Below, in pieces: positions 7,980 through 15,982 of a stretch of 32,038 bases of DNA. A program made the translations under genes and the position numbers. The notes beneath the pieces were generated by a model. It was not told the DNA's origin and made no database searches. It saw nothing but the letters and a program-made list of their open reading frames with translations. Origin of the DNA: Aquimarina rhabdastrellae (GTDB lineage: Bacteria; Bacteroidota; Bacteroidia; Flavobacteriales; Flavobacteriaceae); assembly GCA_947387485.1 (NCBI GenBank), contig CANDNT010000027.1, forward strand, positions 1-32,038. Reading direction: 5' to 3'. Position 1 is the first letter of the stretch. Every line of letters begins with the position of its first letter.

Positions 7980-8708
7980 ATGCAGCGTCGTGATTTTTTA
8001 AAACAAACTTCCTTAAGCATACTTTCTCTTCCATTTTTAGGAGCTTTTACCTCTTATATTCCCGAGTTTTCAAAAAATGATTTATTAGGAAAAAGTACAC
8101 CTTTACTCTATGGAAAAGGATATCGTTTACAAAAAGAAGCGCATAAAGCTTTTTTAAAAATGAAAAAAGCTGCAGCAAAAGAAGGTATTAATCTTCAGGT
8201 AGTTTCAAGTTATCGCAGTTATGCTCATCAAAAAAGAATATGGGAACGTAAATATAAACGCTTTACAAAGCAAGGCTTATCCCCTATTCAAGCTATAGAA
8301 AAAATCATTCAATATTCTACTATTCCTGGTACATCAAGACACCACTGGGGCACTGATCTTGATATTATAGACGGAAATCAAAAACGCCCAAAAAGCTCCT
8401 TACTTCAAGAAAATTTTGAATCTAAAGGAGTTTATTATAAACAGAAAATATGGATGGATAAACATGCACAATCTTATGGCTTTTATCTCGTTTATACTTC
8501 AGAATTAACTCGAAAAGGTTTTAAATATGAGCCTTGGCATTATACCTATGCACCGTTATCAATACCTATGCTCAAAGCTTATCAAAATATAGACATCCAT
8601 CAAGAATTACAACAAAATAACGTATTAGGAAGTCAATATTTTTCGGAAGAGTTCATAAAAAAATATATCTTTGAAAATATACTAGACATTAACCCTAGTC
8701 TAATATAA
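7980..8708 (+). CDS. Tat-exported M15 family D-alanyl-D-alanine carboxypeptidase (VanY-like)
   Basis: 242 aa. The N-terminus has a twin-arginine signal (QRRDFLKQ followed by a hydrophobic stretch to about residue 25). The M15 peptidase fold is shown by SSYRSYAHQ (76-84), SRHHWGTDLDI with zinc ligands H121 and D128, and EPWHY with catalytic E184 and zinc ligand H187. It would cleave D-Ala-D-Ala or related bonds in peptidoglycan stem peptides in the periplasm. Length and motif order fit M15B carboxypeptidases. A twin-Arg signal on this family is notable, because it implies export in a folded, perhaps metal-loaded state. It stands alone, 37 bases before the CAP lipoprotein gene, which may be co-transcribed. 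Confidence 0.9.
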   Translation: MQRRDFLKQTSLSILSLPFLGAFTSYIPEFSKNDLLGKSTPLLYGKGYRLQKEAHKAFLKMKKAAAKEGINLQVVSSYRSYAHQKRIWERKYKRFTKQGLSPIQAIEKIIQYSTIPGTSRHHWGTDLDIIDGNQKRPKSSLLQENFESKGVYYKQKIWMDKHAQSYGFYLVYTSELTRKGFKYEPWHYTYAPLSIPMLKAYQNIDIHQELQQNNVLGSQYFSEEFIKKYIFENILDINPSLI

Positions 8709-8745
8709 CCCTAAATTTTAATTATACACCCAAATAATTATACTT

Positions 8746-9264
8746 ATGAGACCCCCTATTATTAAATTCCTATTCTTTATTGTTTTAAGTGCTAATCTTA
8801 TTGCTTGTTCTAAAGACGATGACAGTACAAATACTGGTAGTACAGATGATACACAACAAGTTGATGATAATGAACAAGTAGGAGAAAATGGTTATAAACA
8901 AATCGTTCTAGAAATCCATAGATTGGTTAATGAACATAGAACAAGTATTAATTTAAATACATTAGAGCTTAACGAAGTTGCTTCAGAGCTTTCTGTAGAT
9001 CATTGTGAATATATGATTCAGCAAGGTACTATTAGTCATGATAACTTTGGTACTAGATCTGATGAATTAAACCAAAGAGTCGGTGCTGTTTCTACAGGAG
9101 AAAATGTTGCTGCTTTTCAACGATCTGCAGAGCAAGTGATGAACGATTGGTTAAATAGCCCTGGACATAGAAGAAATATCGAAGGTAATTTCACTCATAT
9201 TGGAATCGCTGCAGAAAAAGATGCTGATGGTAGATATTATTTTACACAGTTCTTTTATAGATAA
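8746..9264 (+). CDS. CAP-domain (SCP/PR-1/YkwD-like) lipoprotein
   Basis: 172 aa. A lipoprotein signal ends in LIAC with lipid-modified C21, followed by SKDDD, an acidic stretch typical of exported Bacteroidota lipoproteins. After an acidic Thr/Gln linker (22-48) comes a CAP domain: HRLVNEHR (58-65), VDHCEYM with H86, SHDNFG (97-102), TGEN with E119, and NSPGHRRNI with H141. These keep the conserved CAP His/Glu residues. Bacterial YkwD-like CAP proteins are exported, but their biochemical activity is not settled, so no reaction is assigned. It is followed directly by a strong terminator at 9289-9316. Confidence 0.9.
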   Translation: MRPPIIKFLFFIVLSANLIACSKDDDSTNTGSTDDTQQVDDNEQVGENGYKQIVLEIHRLVNEHRTSINLNTLELNEVASELSVDHCEYMIQQGTISHDNFGTRSDELNQRVGAVSTGENVAAFQRSAEQVMNDWLNSPGHRRNIEGNFTHIGIAAEKDADGRYYFTQFFYR

Positions 9265-9288
9265 ACATTCTCTATAGAAAATATTTTT

Positions 9289-9322
9289 ACGCTTGTATAT
9301 AATTATATACAAGCGTTTTTTA
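9289..9322 (+). terminator. Rho-independent terminator after the CAP lipoprotein
   Basis: A perfect 28-nt palindrome at 9289-9316 (ACGCTTGTATAT arm) is followed by a run of T to 9322. Confidence 0.9.
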
Positions 9323-9327
9323 TTTCT

Positions 9328-9335
9328 TAAATTTG
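9328..9335 (+). promoter_or_regulatory. -7 box of the M48 protease gene
   Basis: TAAATTTG matches TAnnTTTG exactly and lies 22 bases before the ATG at 9358. No TTG is seen at the expected -33 spacing, so support is partial. Confidence 0.35.
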
Positions 9336-9357
9336 TTATTCAACTAAAAACCAATAT

Positions 9358-10128
9358 ATGAGAAGAGGTGGATCTAAAATAAGAATCTTAATAGGTATCG
9401 CTATAGTTGCCTTTGCTTTTATAAAAAAATGCAATAACAAATCTTTAAACCCTTATACCGATAGGGTTCAAAATATAAATATGAGTGCCGATCAAGAGAT
9501 AGCTATTGGAATCCAGAGTGCACCTGATATGGCCAAACAATACGGTGGATTATACCCTGATCAAAAACTACAAAACTATATTGATCTAGTTGGAAACAAA
9601 CTCATTAATGCATCAATAGCTAAACAAACACCATATAAATATGATTTTCATTTATTAGCAGACAATACTACTGTAAATGCATTTGCTTTACCTGGTGGTC
9701 AAATTTTTATCACTTATGCCCTTTTTTCTCGTTTACAGAATGAAGATCAAGTCGCAGGGGTATTAGGTCATGAAATCGGACATGTTTTAGGTAGGCATTC
9801 TGCCGAACGTATTGCAGAACATGATTTCTGGAAAACCATCGCCACTGGAGCTTCAGTTGGAGCCGATGCTGGTAATCTAGTTAATAGTATAGGTCAAAAT
9901 GTTCTCTTAAAAAATGGTCGTGGCGATGAGCTAGAAAGTGATAACTTGGGAATACGTTTTATGATAAGAGCTGGTTATGACCCTTATCAAATGATTGAAG
10001 TAATGCAAATTCTAAAAGCTGCTGCAGGCCCAAATCGCGTTCCAGAGTTTCAAAGTTCACATCCAGATCCCGATAATCGAATTCAAAAAATCAAAGAAGC
10101 CATTCAAGAATATCAAGGCGTATCATAA
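9358..10128 (+). CDS. M48 family zinc metalloprotease, membrane-anchored
   Basis: 256 aa. An N-terminal hydrophobic segment (RILIGIAIVAFAFI, residues about 8-22) after RRGGSK probably anchors or exports it. The M48 catalytic motif is LGHEIGHVLGRH, with zinc ligands H138 and H142 and base E139. The third ligand lies in ELESD (E191), matching the family's ExxAD motif. The strand ALPGGQIFITYAL before the helix is characteristic. It resembles the BepA/LoiP/YcaL group of envelope proteases that degrade misfolded outer membrane proteins; the TPR region of BepA is absent, so LoiP/YcaL-like is closer. The C-terminal SSHPDPDNRI motif also fits the family. It is flanked by terminators on both sides, so it is monocistronic. 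Confidence 0.9.
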   Translation: MRRGGSKIRILIGIAIVAFAFIKKCNNKSLNPYTDRVQNINMSADQEIAIGIQSAPDMAKQYGGLYPDQKLQNYIDLVGNKLINASIAKQTPYKYDFHLLADNTTVNAFALPGGQIFITYALFSRLQNEDQVAGVLGHEIGHVLGRHSAERIAEHDFWKTIATGASVGADAGNLVNSIGQNVLLKNGRGDELESDNLGIRFMIRAGYDPYQMIEVMQILKAAAGPNRVPEFQSSHPDPDNRIQKIKEAIQEYQGVS

Positions 10129-10131
10129 TTC

Positions 10132-10164
10132 AAAAAAACCGATTGAAATTCAATCGGTTTTTTT
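10132..10164. terminator. Hairpin terminator after the M48 gene
   Basis: Arms 10132-10147 and 10149-10164 are perfectly complementary (CCGATTG core with A and T tracts), so it can act on both strands. Confidence 0.88.
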
Positions 10165-10205
10165 GGTTTTTCTTCTTATTTAAGTGCTCTTCTCCTCTAA
10201 TATTG

Positions 10206-10213
10206 TATTTTTG
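10206..10213 (+). promoter_or_regulatory. -7 box upstream of gpmI
   Basis: TATTTTTG fits TAnnTTTG, about 60 bases before the gpmI ATG. No clear -33 TTG is seen at proper spacing. Confidence 0.35.
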
Positions 10214-10272
10214 CATCTTGCCAGTAACTAAGGCAACACCCAATTTAACCAACTTTTAAAGTTTATAACGTA

Positions 10273-11802
10273 ATGCAAAAAAAAGTTATTCTTATGATTC
10301 TTGACGGATGGGGAATGTCTCCTGATCCAAAAGTTTCTGCTATAGATCAAGCAAAAACTCCATTCATCGACGAATTATATACAAAATACCCCAATGCTTC
10401 ACTTCGTACAGATGGACTACATGTTGGACTTCCTGAAGGTCAAATGGGTAATAGCGAAGTTGGACATATGAATCTTGGTGCAGGTAGAATTGTATATCAA
10501 GATCTTGCAAAAATCAATATCGCGGTAGAAAATAATACGCTTAAAGACGAAAAAGTATTACAAAATGCTTTTGCTTATGCCAAAGCAAATAATAAAAACA
10601 TACATCTTTTAGGTTTAGTAAGTGATGGTGGTGTGCACTCTCATATCAATCACCTCAAAGGATTATTAGATACGGCTCATAGTAATGGATTAAATAATGT
10701 TTTCGTACATGCATTTACAGATGGTCGTGATGTAGATCCTAAATCTGGTATCGATCATATAGCAAACCTTCAAGAGCATATGTCAAAATCCACTGGTCAA
10801 CTAGCTTCAATAATTGGACGTTATTATGCCATGGATAGAGATAAAAGATGGGAGAGAGTACAATTAGCCTATGACCTACTTGTAAATGGTAAAGGAAAAC
10901 AAAGTAGTAATGCGATACAAAGCATACAAGAAAGTTATGATGCTGGTATTACAGATGAGTTTATCGAGCCTATTGTAATGACTCAAAATGATACCCCTAT
11001 TACTACAATCCAAAAAGATGATGTAGTTATCTTCTTTAACTTTAGAACTGATCGCGGTAGAGAGTTAACCGAAATGCTTTCTCAAAATGATATGCCAGAT
11101 TATGGCACTCATAAACTTCCGTTACATTATGTAACTATGACTAATTATGATGATAATTTTAACGGAATTGAAGTAATTTATGATAAAGATAATATTACTT
11201 CTACGCTAGGTGAAGTACTTGAAAAAGCAGAAAAAACTCAAATCCGAATTGCCGAGACTGAAAAATATCCTCATGTAACATTCTTTTTCTCTGGTGGTCG
11301 TGAAGAACCTTTTGAAGGTGAATATAGAATCTTACGTAACTCACCAAAAGTGGCTACCTATGATTTACAGCCAGAAATGAGTGCTTATGAATTAAGAGAT
11401 GCTTTGGTTCCTGAGTTGCAAAAAGGTGAAGTAGATTTTGTTTGCCTAAATTTTGCCAATGGTGATATGGTAGGTCATACAGGTGTTATGGAAGCTGCAA
11501 TCAAAGCTTGTGAAGCTGTAGACGAATGTGTAAAAGATATCGTCATTAATGGATTAGATAATCAATACACTACTATCTTAATCGCAGATCACGGTAATTG
11601 TGAAACCATGATCAATCCAGACGGTTCACCACATACAGCACACACAACTAATCCTGTTCCTGTTATCTTGATTGATAACGAACCTATTTTAATAAAAGAT
11701 GGAATATTAGGTGATATTGCTCCTACTATTCTTGACTTAATGGGAGTAGAAAAACCTGAAGTGATGACTCGAGAATCTCTAGTTATTCATAACGAAGATT
11801 AA
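10273..11802 (+). CDS. gpmI: 2,3-bisphosphoglycerate-independent phosphoglycerate mutase
   Basis: Interconverts 3-phosphoglycerate and 2-phosphoglycerate in glycolysis and gluconeogenesis, using two Mn2+ ions and a phosphoserine intermediate. The 509-aa length is standard. The N-terminus VILMILDGWGMSPD has metal ligand D11. GQMGNSEVGHMNLGAGR contains catalytic S61. HAFTDGRDVDP, IIGRYYAMDRDKRWERV and the C-terminal phosphatase-domain motifs NFANGDMVGHTG and IADHGNCE are all present. There are no missing key residues. It is monocistronic between two terminators and cytoplasmic. Confidence 0.98.
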   Translation: MQKKVILMILDGWGMSPDPKVSAIDQAKTPFIDELYTKYPNASLRTDGLHVGLPEGQMGNSEVGHMNLGAGRIVYQDLAKINIAVENNTLKDEKVLQNAFAYAKANNKNIHLLGLVSDGGVHSHINHLKGLLDTAHSNGLNNVFVHAFTDGRDVDPKSGIDHIANLQEHMSKSTGQLASIIGRYYAMDRDKRWERVQLAYDLLVNGKGKQSSNAIQSIQESYDAGITDEFIEPIVMTQNDTPITTIQKDDVVIFFNFRTDRGRELTEMLSQNDMPDYGTHKLPLHYVTMTNYDDNFNGIEVIYDKDNITSTLGEVLEKAEKTQIRIAETEKYPHVTFFFSGGREEPFEGEYRILRNSPKVATYDLQPEMSAYELRDALVPELQKGEVDFVCLNFANGDMVGHTGVMEAAIKACEAVDECVKDIVINGLDNQYTTILIADHGNCETMINPDGSPHTAHTTNPVPVILIDNEPILIKDGILGDIAPTILDLMGVEKPEVMTRESLVIHNED

Positions 11803-11820
11803 TTCCTAATTATAAAATAC

Positions 11821-11854
11821 AATATCCTGTAATCACTTGTGATTACAGGATATT
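11821..11854 (+). terminator. Hairpin terminator after gpmI
   Basis: A perfect 15-bp stem (11821-11835 with 11840-11854) has a CTTG loop. The trailing T-run is short (TTCTTTAT). Confidence 0.75.
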
Positions 11855-11943
11855 CTTTATCCCTGTCAAGTTGTTAAACTCTATTTAATTCTTACAGGTA
11901 TATTCTTGATTTGTAATATATTTAAAGCATTACAAAAACAACA

Positions 11944-12504
11944 ATGATGAAATTATTTATTTATTTAGGGCTGATTGTATCTTTAATCGCATGTAAAAGT
12001 ACTACTACAGCAACAGCCTCTTCGCATGAAGAAAACATTCAACAAACAAAACAAAAAACTCCTAGTGGCATGCTTGTAGGTAAACAAGATAGAGCCGCTC
12101 TAGAACAACAACCTTTTGGATCTTGGTTTAACAAAAACTTCAAAAATTATAAGGTTGATACCAAAACTGTTGCAGAAATCAAACCACTTCTAGAAGGAGT
12201 TACAATTAAAGCTTTTATGGGAACTTGGTGTGGTGATAGCAAACGAGAAACTCCTACTTTTTATAAAATTCTAGATGCTGCCGATTTTAATTATGATGAT
12301 TTTCAACTTATTACAGTAAGTCGCAATAAAACTACTCCAGGCGGTTTAGAAAAAAATATGGATATTATTCGTGTGCCTACCTTTATTTTCTATAAAGAAG
12401 GAAAAGAATTAGGACGCTATGTAGAATATCCTAGAACTTCTTTAGAAAAAGATATGCTAGCTATTTTATCTGGTGCTGGATATAAACACTCATATGAGAA
12501 CTAA
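11944..12504 (+). CDS. Thioredoxin-like fold lipoprotein with one active-site Cys
   Basis: 186 aa. The lipoprotein signal ends SLIAC with lipidated C17; the ATG at 11947 (residue 2) is an equally good start. After a Thr/Ser/Gln-rich linker, residues about 40-180 have a thioredoxin fold: FMGTWCGDSKRETP (C96), a strand FQLITVSR, and VPTFIFYKEGKELGRYVEYP with the cis-proline P145. The usual CxxC is replaced by CGDS, so the resolving Cys is absent. The domain therefore cannot make the normal intramolecular disulfide; it may act as a monothiol reductase or glutathione/bacillithiol-type partner, or be non-catalytic. It is anchored in an envelope membrane. It stands between gpmI and map with its own spacing, and no partner gene is adjacent. 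Confidence 0.85.
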   Translation: MMKLFIYLGLIVSLIACKSTTTATASSHEENIQQTKQKTPSGMLVGKQDRAALEQQPFGSWFNKNFKNYKVDTKTVAEIKPLLEGVTIKAFMGTWCGDSKRETPTFYKILDAADFNYDDFQLITVSRNKTTPGGLEKNMDIIRVPTFIFYKEGKELGRYVEYPRTSLEKDMLAILSGAGYKHSYEN

Positions 12505-12606
12505 AATTATTTTCCTAATGTACTTATCGTGATGTAAAAACATAAAAAAGCTATAATAAGTATATGTTTCTATTGAATGTCACCGTACAGAATAGTATAA
12601 TCTTTG

Positions 12607-12614
12607 TAAATTTG
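12607..12614 (+). promoter_or_regulatory. -7 box upstream of map
   Basis: TAAATTTG is an exact TAnnTTTG match 38 bases before the map ATG. An overlapping near-match AATCTTTG (12599-12606) has a TTG 23 bp upstream, so the exact promoter is ambiguous. Confidence 0.4.
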
Positions 12615-12652
12615 TTCCTTAAACATAAAGACATCAAATATTAATATCACCT

Positions 12653-13471
12653 ATGATCATAACCAAGACACGTGAAGAAATTGAATTAATGCGAGAAAGC
12701 GCACTAATTGTATCCAAAACTTTAGGAATGCTTGCTTCAGAAGTAAAACCAGGAGTTACTTCATTACAATTAGATAAATTAGCTGAAGAGTTTATACGAG
12801 ATCACGGTGCTATTCCAGGTTTTTTAGGATTATATGATTTTCCTAATACCCTTTGTATGAGTCCTAATGAACAAGTAGTTCATGGTATACCTAATAATAC
12901 TCCTTTAAAAGAAGGAGATATTATTTCTATCGACTGTGGTGCTATTAAAAATGATTTTTATGGAGATCATGCATATACATTTCCTGTAGGGGAAGTTAGC
13001 TCAGAAGTTAGACGTTTATTAGATGTCACTAGAGCTTCGCTTTATGTAGGTATAGCCGAGTTTAAAGCAAACAACCGTGTAGGTGATGTAGGTTATGCTA
13101 TTCAAAAATTCACAGAAGATGCCGGTTATGGTGTTGTACGTGAATTAGTAGGTCATGGATTAGGTCGTACTATGCATGAAGATCCAGAAATGCCTAATTA
13201 TGGTCGTAGAGGAAAAGGAAAAAAGTTTATAGAAGGTATGGTTGTTGCTATTGAGCCTATGACTAATATGGGGACTCATCGCATCAAACAACATAGAGAT
13301 GGATGGACAATTACTACAAAAGATGGAAAACCAAGTGCACACTTTGAGCATGATGTTGCTATTGTTGATGGTAAGCCAGAAATCTTATCTACTTTTAAAT
13401 ATGTTCATAAAGCATTAGGAATAGAGACAGATGAAGAAGATGCTTTTAGACAAGAATTATTGGTAGTATAA
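12653..13471 (+). CDS. map: Type I methionine aminopeptidase
   Basis: Removes the initiator Met from nascent proteins in the cytoplasm. The 272-aa length is normal for type I. All five metal ligands are visible: D94 in SIDCG, D105 in YGDHAYTF, H168 in GHGLGR, E201 in AIEPM and E232 in FEHDVAI. The catalytic VVHGIP His (H78) is also present. The C-terminus extends about 20 residues past the last strand (TDEEDAFRQELLVV), as in other Bacteroidota MetAPs. Here it is not in the usual secY/infA ribosomal context; it is followed after 94 bases, containing two interleaved stems, by a methyltransferase gene. Confidence 0.97.
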   Translation: MIITKTREEIELMRESALIVSKTLGMLASEVKPGVTSLQLDKLAEEFIRDHGAIPGFLGLYDFPNTLCMSPNEQVVHGIPNNTPLKEGDIISIDCGAIKNDFYGDHAYTFPVGEVSSEVRRLLDVTRASLYVGIAEFKANNRVGDVGYAIQKFTEDAGYGVVRELVGHGLGRTMHEDPEMPNYGRRGKGKKFIEGMVVAIEPMTNMGTHRIKQHRDGWTITTKDGKPSAHFEHDVAIVDGKPEILSTFKYVHKALGIETDEEDAFRQELLVV

Positions 13472-13482
13472 TTGATCTAAAA

Positions 13483-13531
13483 AATACTTAGTAATAGATA
13501 ACGGACACTAAGTATTCATTGGTGTCCGTTA
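13483..13531 (+). promoter_or_regulatory. Two interleaved 10-bp stems (alternative hairpins or pseudoknot)
   Basis: Stem 1 pairs 13483-13492 with 13507-13516 (AATACTTAGT / ACTAAGTATT). Stem 2 pairs 13499-13508 with 13522-13531 (TAACGGACAC / GTGTCCGTTA). Both are perfect. Their order is 5'-1, 5'-2, 3'-1, 3'-2 and they share two bases, so they either exclude each other or form an H-type pseudoknot. Stem 2 alone could be the map terminator, though its T-tract is weak (ATATTT). Confidence 0.55.
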
Positions 13532-13565
13532 ATATTTAAAAGACCTTAATTGTTTTGATAACCTC

Positions 13566-14333
13566 ATGAAAAAACTTTTCAAATTTGTTTTAAACACGAT
13601 CCCAAGACCGCTATTGATTCGTATGAGTTATATCGCTCGACCTATCATTGCTTTATCTTTAAAAGGTGATCGTTTTACAGATCCTATTGATAATAAAAGT
13701 TTTGCTAAGTTTTTACCCTATGGTTATGAAAACCCTAGAGATAATGTACTCTCACCGTCTACCCTATCTCTAGAACGTCATCGTTTATTATGGTTATATC
13801 TTAAAGATCAAACAGATTTTTTCACAAAACCATCAAAAGTATTACACTTTGCTCCAGAGCAAGCTTTTTATAAACGATTTAAAGCTTTAAAACATTTAGA
13901 ATATACAACCACAGATCTCCATTCGCCTTTAGCCGATGTTAAAGCTGATATATGTGATTTGCCATTTGAAGATAATACCTATGATATTATCTTTTGTAAT
14001 CATGTATTAGAACATATACCAGATGACACAAAAGCTATGCAAGAACTCCTACGAGTACTTAAACCGGGTGGAATGGCTATTTTGCAGATTCCTCAAGAAT
14101 TAGATAGAGAAACTACTTTTGAAGATGATAGTATAACAGATCCTAAAGAACGAGCTCGTATTTTTGGACAGTATGATCACGTACGTATCTATGGACGCGA
14201 TTATTTTAATAAATTACGTAACATAGGTTTCAAAGTTGACGAAATAGATTATACACAATTACTTTCTAATGAAGATGTAAAGCGATTTGGTTTAGCTCAG
14301 GGCGAAATCCTTCCTGTATGTTATAAACCTTAA
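13566..14333 (+). CDS. Class I SAM-dependent methyltransferase
   Basis: 255 aa, cytoplasmic. The Rossmann methyltransferase part spans about residues 88-210. Motif I is atypical: VLHFAPEQAFYKRF instead of a GxGxG loop. It is followed by YTTTDLH (acidic residue at the end of beta2), ADICDLPFEDNTYDIIFCNHVLEHIPDD and LLRVLKPGGMAILQIP, which are classic Methyltransf_11 motifs. The N-terminal about 85 residues (FVLNTIPRPLLIRMSYIARP) are basic and partly amphipathic, possibly membrane-associating. The APE-type motif I recurs in a group of Bacteroidota methyltransferases linked to surface glycans; a sugar or lipid substrate is therefore possible but unproven. The substrate is unknown. Confidence 0.85.
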   Translation: MKKLFKFVLNTIPRPLLIRMSYIARPIIALSLKGDRFTDPIDNKSFAKFLPYGYENPRDNVLSPSTLSLERHRLLWLYLKDQTDFFTKPSKVLHFAPEQAFYKRFKALKHLEYTTTDLHSPLADVKADICDLPFEDNTYDIIFCNHVLEHIPDDTKAMQELLRVLKPGGMAILQIPQELDRETTFEDDSITDPKERARIFGQYDHVRIYGRDYFNKLRNIGFKVDEIDYTQLLSNEDVKRFGLAQGEILPVCYKP

Positions 14334-14346
14334 TTTTTCTATCAAC

Positions 14347-14706
14347 TTATTTTGATTCATTCAACTCACAAGTTTGCCCATTAGATAAGGTTATACCTCT
14401 TCCCCAAGTACAAATTTGTTGTAAAATAGGAAGCAATTCTTTTCCTCTTTCTGTTAAAGAATACTCTACTCGCGGCGGAATCTCTGCAAAAGATTCTCTT
14501 TGTATAACACCACTTTGTTCAAGATCTTTCAACTGTTCTGTCAATACCTTTCTACTAATATTTCCGATATAACTTACCAGTTGCCCAAATCTTAATTTTC
14601 TTTCGCCCAATATATATATAATTATAGGAGTCCATTTATTACCAATAATATTCATTGCATGAACCATTGGACAATGATTTGGATTTTCGATTAATTTTCT
14701 TCCCAT
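14347..14706 (-). CDS. HxlR/MarR-like winged-helix transcriptional regulator
   Basis: 119 aa, the usual HxlR length. The N-terminal CPMVHAMNIIGNKWTPIII has the family's CP motif (C12), IGGKW-like helix 1, then LRFGQLVSYIGNISRKVLTEQLKDLEQSGVIQRE (HTH and recognition helix) and PPRVEYSLTERGKELLPIL (wing). In HypR and related HxlR proteins the N-terminal Cys senses electrophiles or disulfide stress. It is divergent from the Old Yellow Enzyme gene at 14844, an arrangement typical of a regulator with its electrophile-detoxifying target. The intergenic region contains three TTAGTTA copies that could be operators. It probably autoregulates and controls the OYE gene (inference). Confidence 0.9.
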   Translation of the reverse strand: MGRKLIENPNHCPMVHAMNIIGNKWTPIIIYILGERKLRFGQLVSYIGNISRKVLTEQLKDLEQSGVIQRESFAEIPPRVEYSLTERGKELLPILQQICTWGRGITLSNGQTCELNESK

Positions 14707-14719
14707 GAATTATTAAATT

Positions 14720-14811
14720 TTAGTTAAATCTACATATTAGTTACGTAGAGGTTACCACTTTTTATTCGTACAAAAATACAATTGTTTCTTTAAAAAACTA
14801 TTATTAGTTAC
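14720..14811. promoter_or_regulatory. Candidate HxlR operator repeats
   Basis: TTAGTTA occurs at 14720-14726, 14737-14743 and 14804-14810; the last two belong to a 9-bp direct repeat ATTAGTTAC. An inverted repeat TCTAC (14729-14733) / GTAGA (14745-14749) surrounds the middle copy. They lie in the divergent promoter region of an HxlR gene and its likely target. Confidence 0.35.
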
Positions 14812-14843
14812 TTTTATAAACCACAAAATAAAAAAGAAAAATA

Positions 14844-15914
14844 ATGACTGTATTTGAACCTTACACTTTAGGAAATCTTACATTAAAAAATAAAATTGTT
14901 ATGGCTCCTATGACGCGTAGTAGAGCTATAGATAATATCCCTAATGATTTAATGGTAACTTATTATGAACAACGATCAGATGCTGGGTTGATTATTTCTG
15001 AAGGAGTTTCTCCTTCGATCAACGGTACTGGATATGCTAGAATCCCAGGTGCTTATACTGAAGCTCAAATTCAAGGTTGGGAAAAAATTGCCTCAGCTAT
15101 TCATGCAAAAGAAAGTAAACTTTTTGTTCAATTAATGCATTGCGGAAGATCCTCTGCTAAAGTAAATCAACCAGAAGGTGCCAGAACTATCGCACCTTCT
15201 AGCGTACAATTAGAGGGTGAGATATATACTGATCAAGGTATGGCTCCTTATGATATTCCTGAAGCAATGTCTATCGAGGATATTAAGACAACACAAAATG
15301 ATTTTGTTCAAGCTGCTGCAAAATTAATTAAAGCTGGTGTTGACGGTATCGAATTACACAGTGCCAATGGATATTTATTAGACCAATTCTTGAATCCAGT
15401 TACTAATCAACGTACAGATGACTATGGTGGGGATTATAAAAACCGTGTTCGCTTTGTTCTAGAAACAGTGCAGCAAACTGTCGAAGCAATCGGGGCGAAT
15501 AAAATAGGAGTTCGTATTTCTCCGCATGGAGCATTTAATAGCATGGCACATGAATACGAAGATTTGGTAGCTATGTATAGTTATTTTGCAGAGGAACTTA
15601 ATAAACTACAAATTGCATATTTACATATAGTAGATCATAGACCTATGGGTGCTCCAGATTTTTCTACAGATGTTTTAGCGCGTCTACGCAATATTTTTAA
15701 AGGAACTATTATTTCAGGTGGAGGTGTAACATCTGCTCAACAAGCTCAAGATTACCTCAACAAAGGAAATGATCTGGTATATATAGGTCGTCCTTATATT
15801 TCTAATCCTAACCTTGTAGAAAAATTAAAACAAGAGCGTGAATTAACGCCTCCTAATATGGATACTTTCTATACTCCTGGAGTACTTGGATATACAGATT
15901 ATGCCTTATTTTAA
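14844..15914 (+). CDS. Old Yellow Enzyme family alkene reductase (NADH:flavin oxidoreductase)
   Basis: 356 aa, FMN-dependent TIM barrel reducing activated C=C bonds of alpha,beta-unsaturated aldehydes, ketones, nitro compounds or maleimides with NAD(P)H. The start MTVFEPYTLGNLTLKNKIVMAPMTRSRA is the classic OYE N-terminus. Further motifs are VQLMHCGRSS, the substrate-binding pair H172/N175 and proton donor Y177 in ELHSANGYLLDQFL, NQRTDDYGG, and the FMN phosphate region ISGGGVTSAQQAQ and VYIGRPYISNP. It resembles the NemA/XenB class. It is divergent from an HxlR-family regulator, which suggests induction by electrophiles or quinones. It is monocistronic, closed by a terminator at 15940-15977. 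Confidence 0.95.
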   Translation: MTVFEPYTLGNLTLKNKIVMAPMTRSRAIDNIPNDLMVTYYEQRSDAGLIISEGVSPSINGTGYARIPGAYTEAQIQGWEKIASAIHAKESKLFVQLMHCGRSSAKVNQPEGARTIAPSSVQLEGEIYTDQGMAPYDIPEAMSIEDIKTTQNDFVQAAAKLIKAGVDGIELHSANGYLLDQFLNPVTNQRTDDYGGDYKNRVRFVLETVQQTVEAIGANKIGVRISPHGAFNSMAHEYEDLVAMYSYFAEELNKLQIAYLHIVDHRPMGAPDFSTDVLARLRNIFKGTIISGGGVTSAQQAQDYLNKGNDLVYIGRPYISNPNLVEKLKQERELTPPNMDTFYTPGVLGYTDYALF

Positions 15915-15939
15915 TTTTTATCAAAAAATGTAATTATAA

Positions 15940-15977
15940 AAAAAGAGTTCTAAGGTTAATTTCTTAGAACTCTTTTT
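15940..15977. terminator. Bidirectional terminator between the OYE gene and rsmG
   Basis: A perfect 15-bp stem (15940-15954 with 15963-15977; AAAAAGAGTTCTAAG arm) with an 8-nt loop and A/T tracts on both sides, between convergent genes. Confidence 0.92.
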
Positions 15978-15982
15978 ATCTT

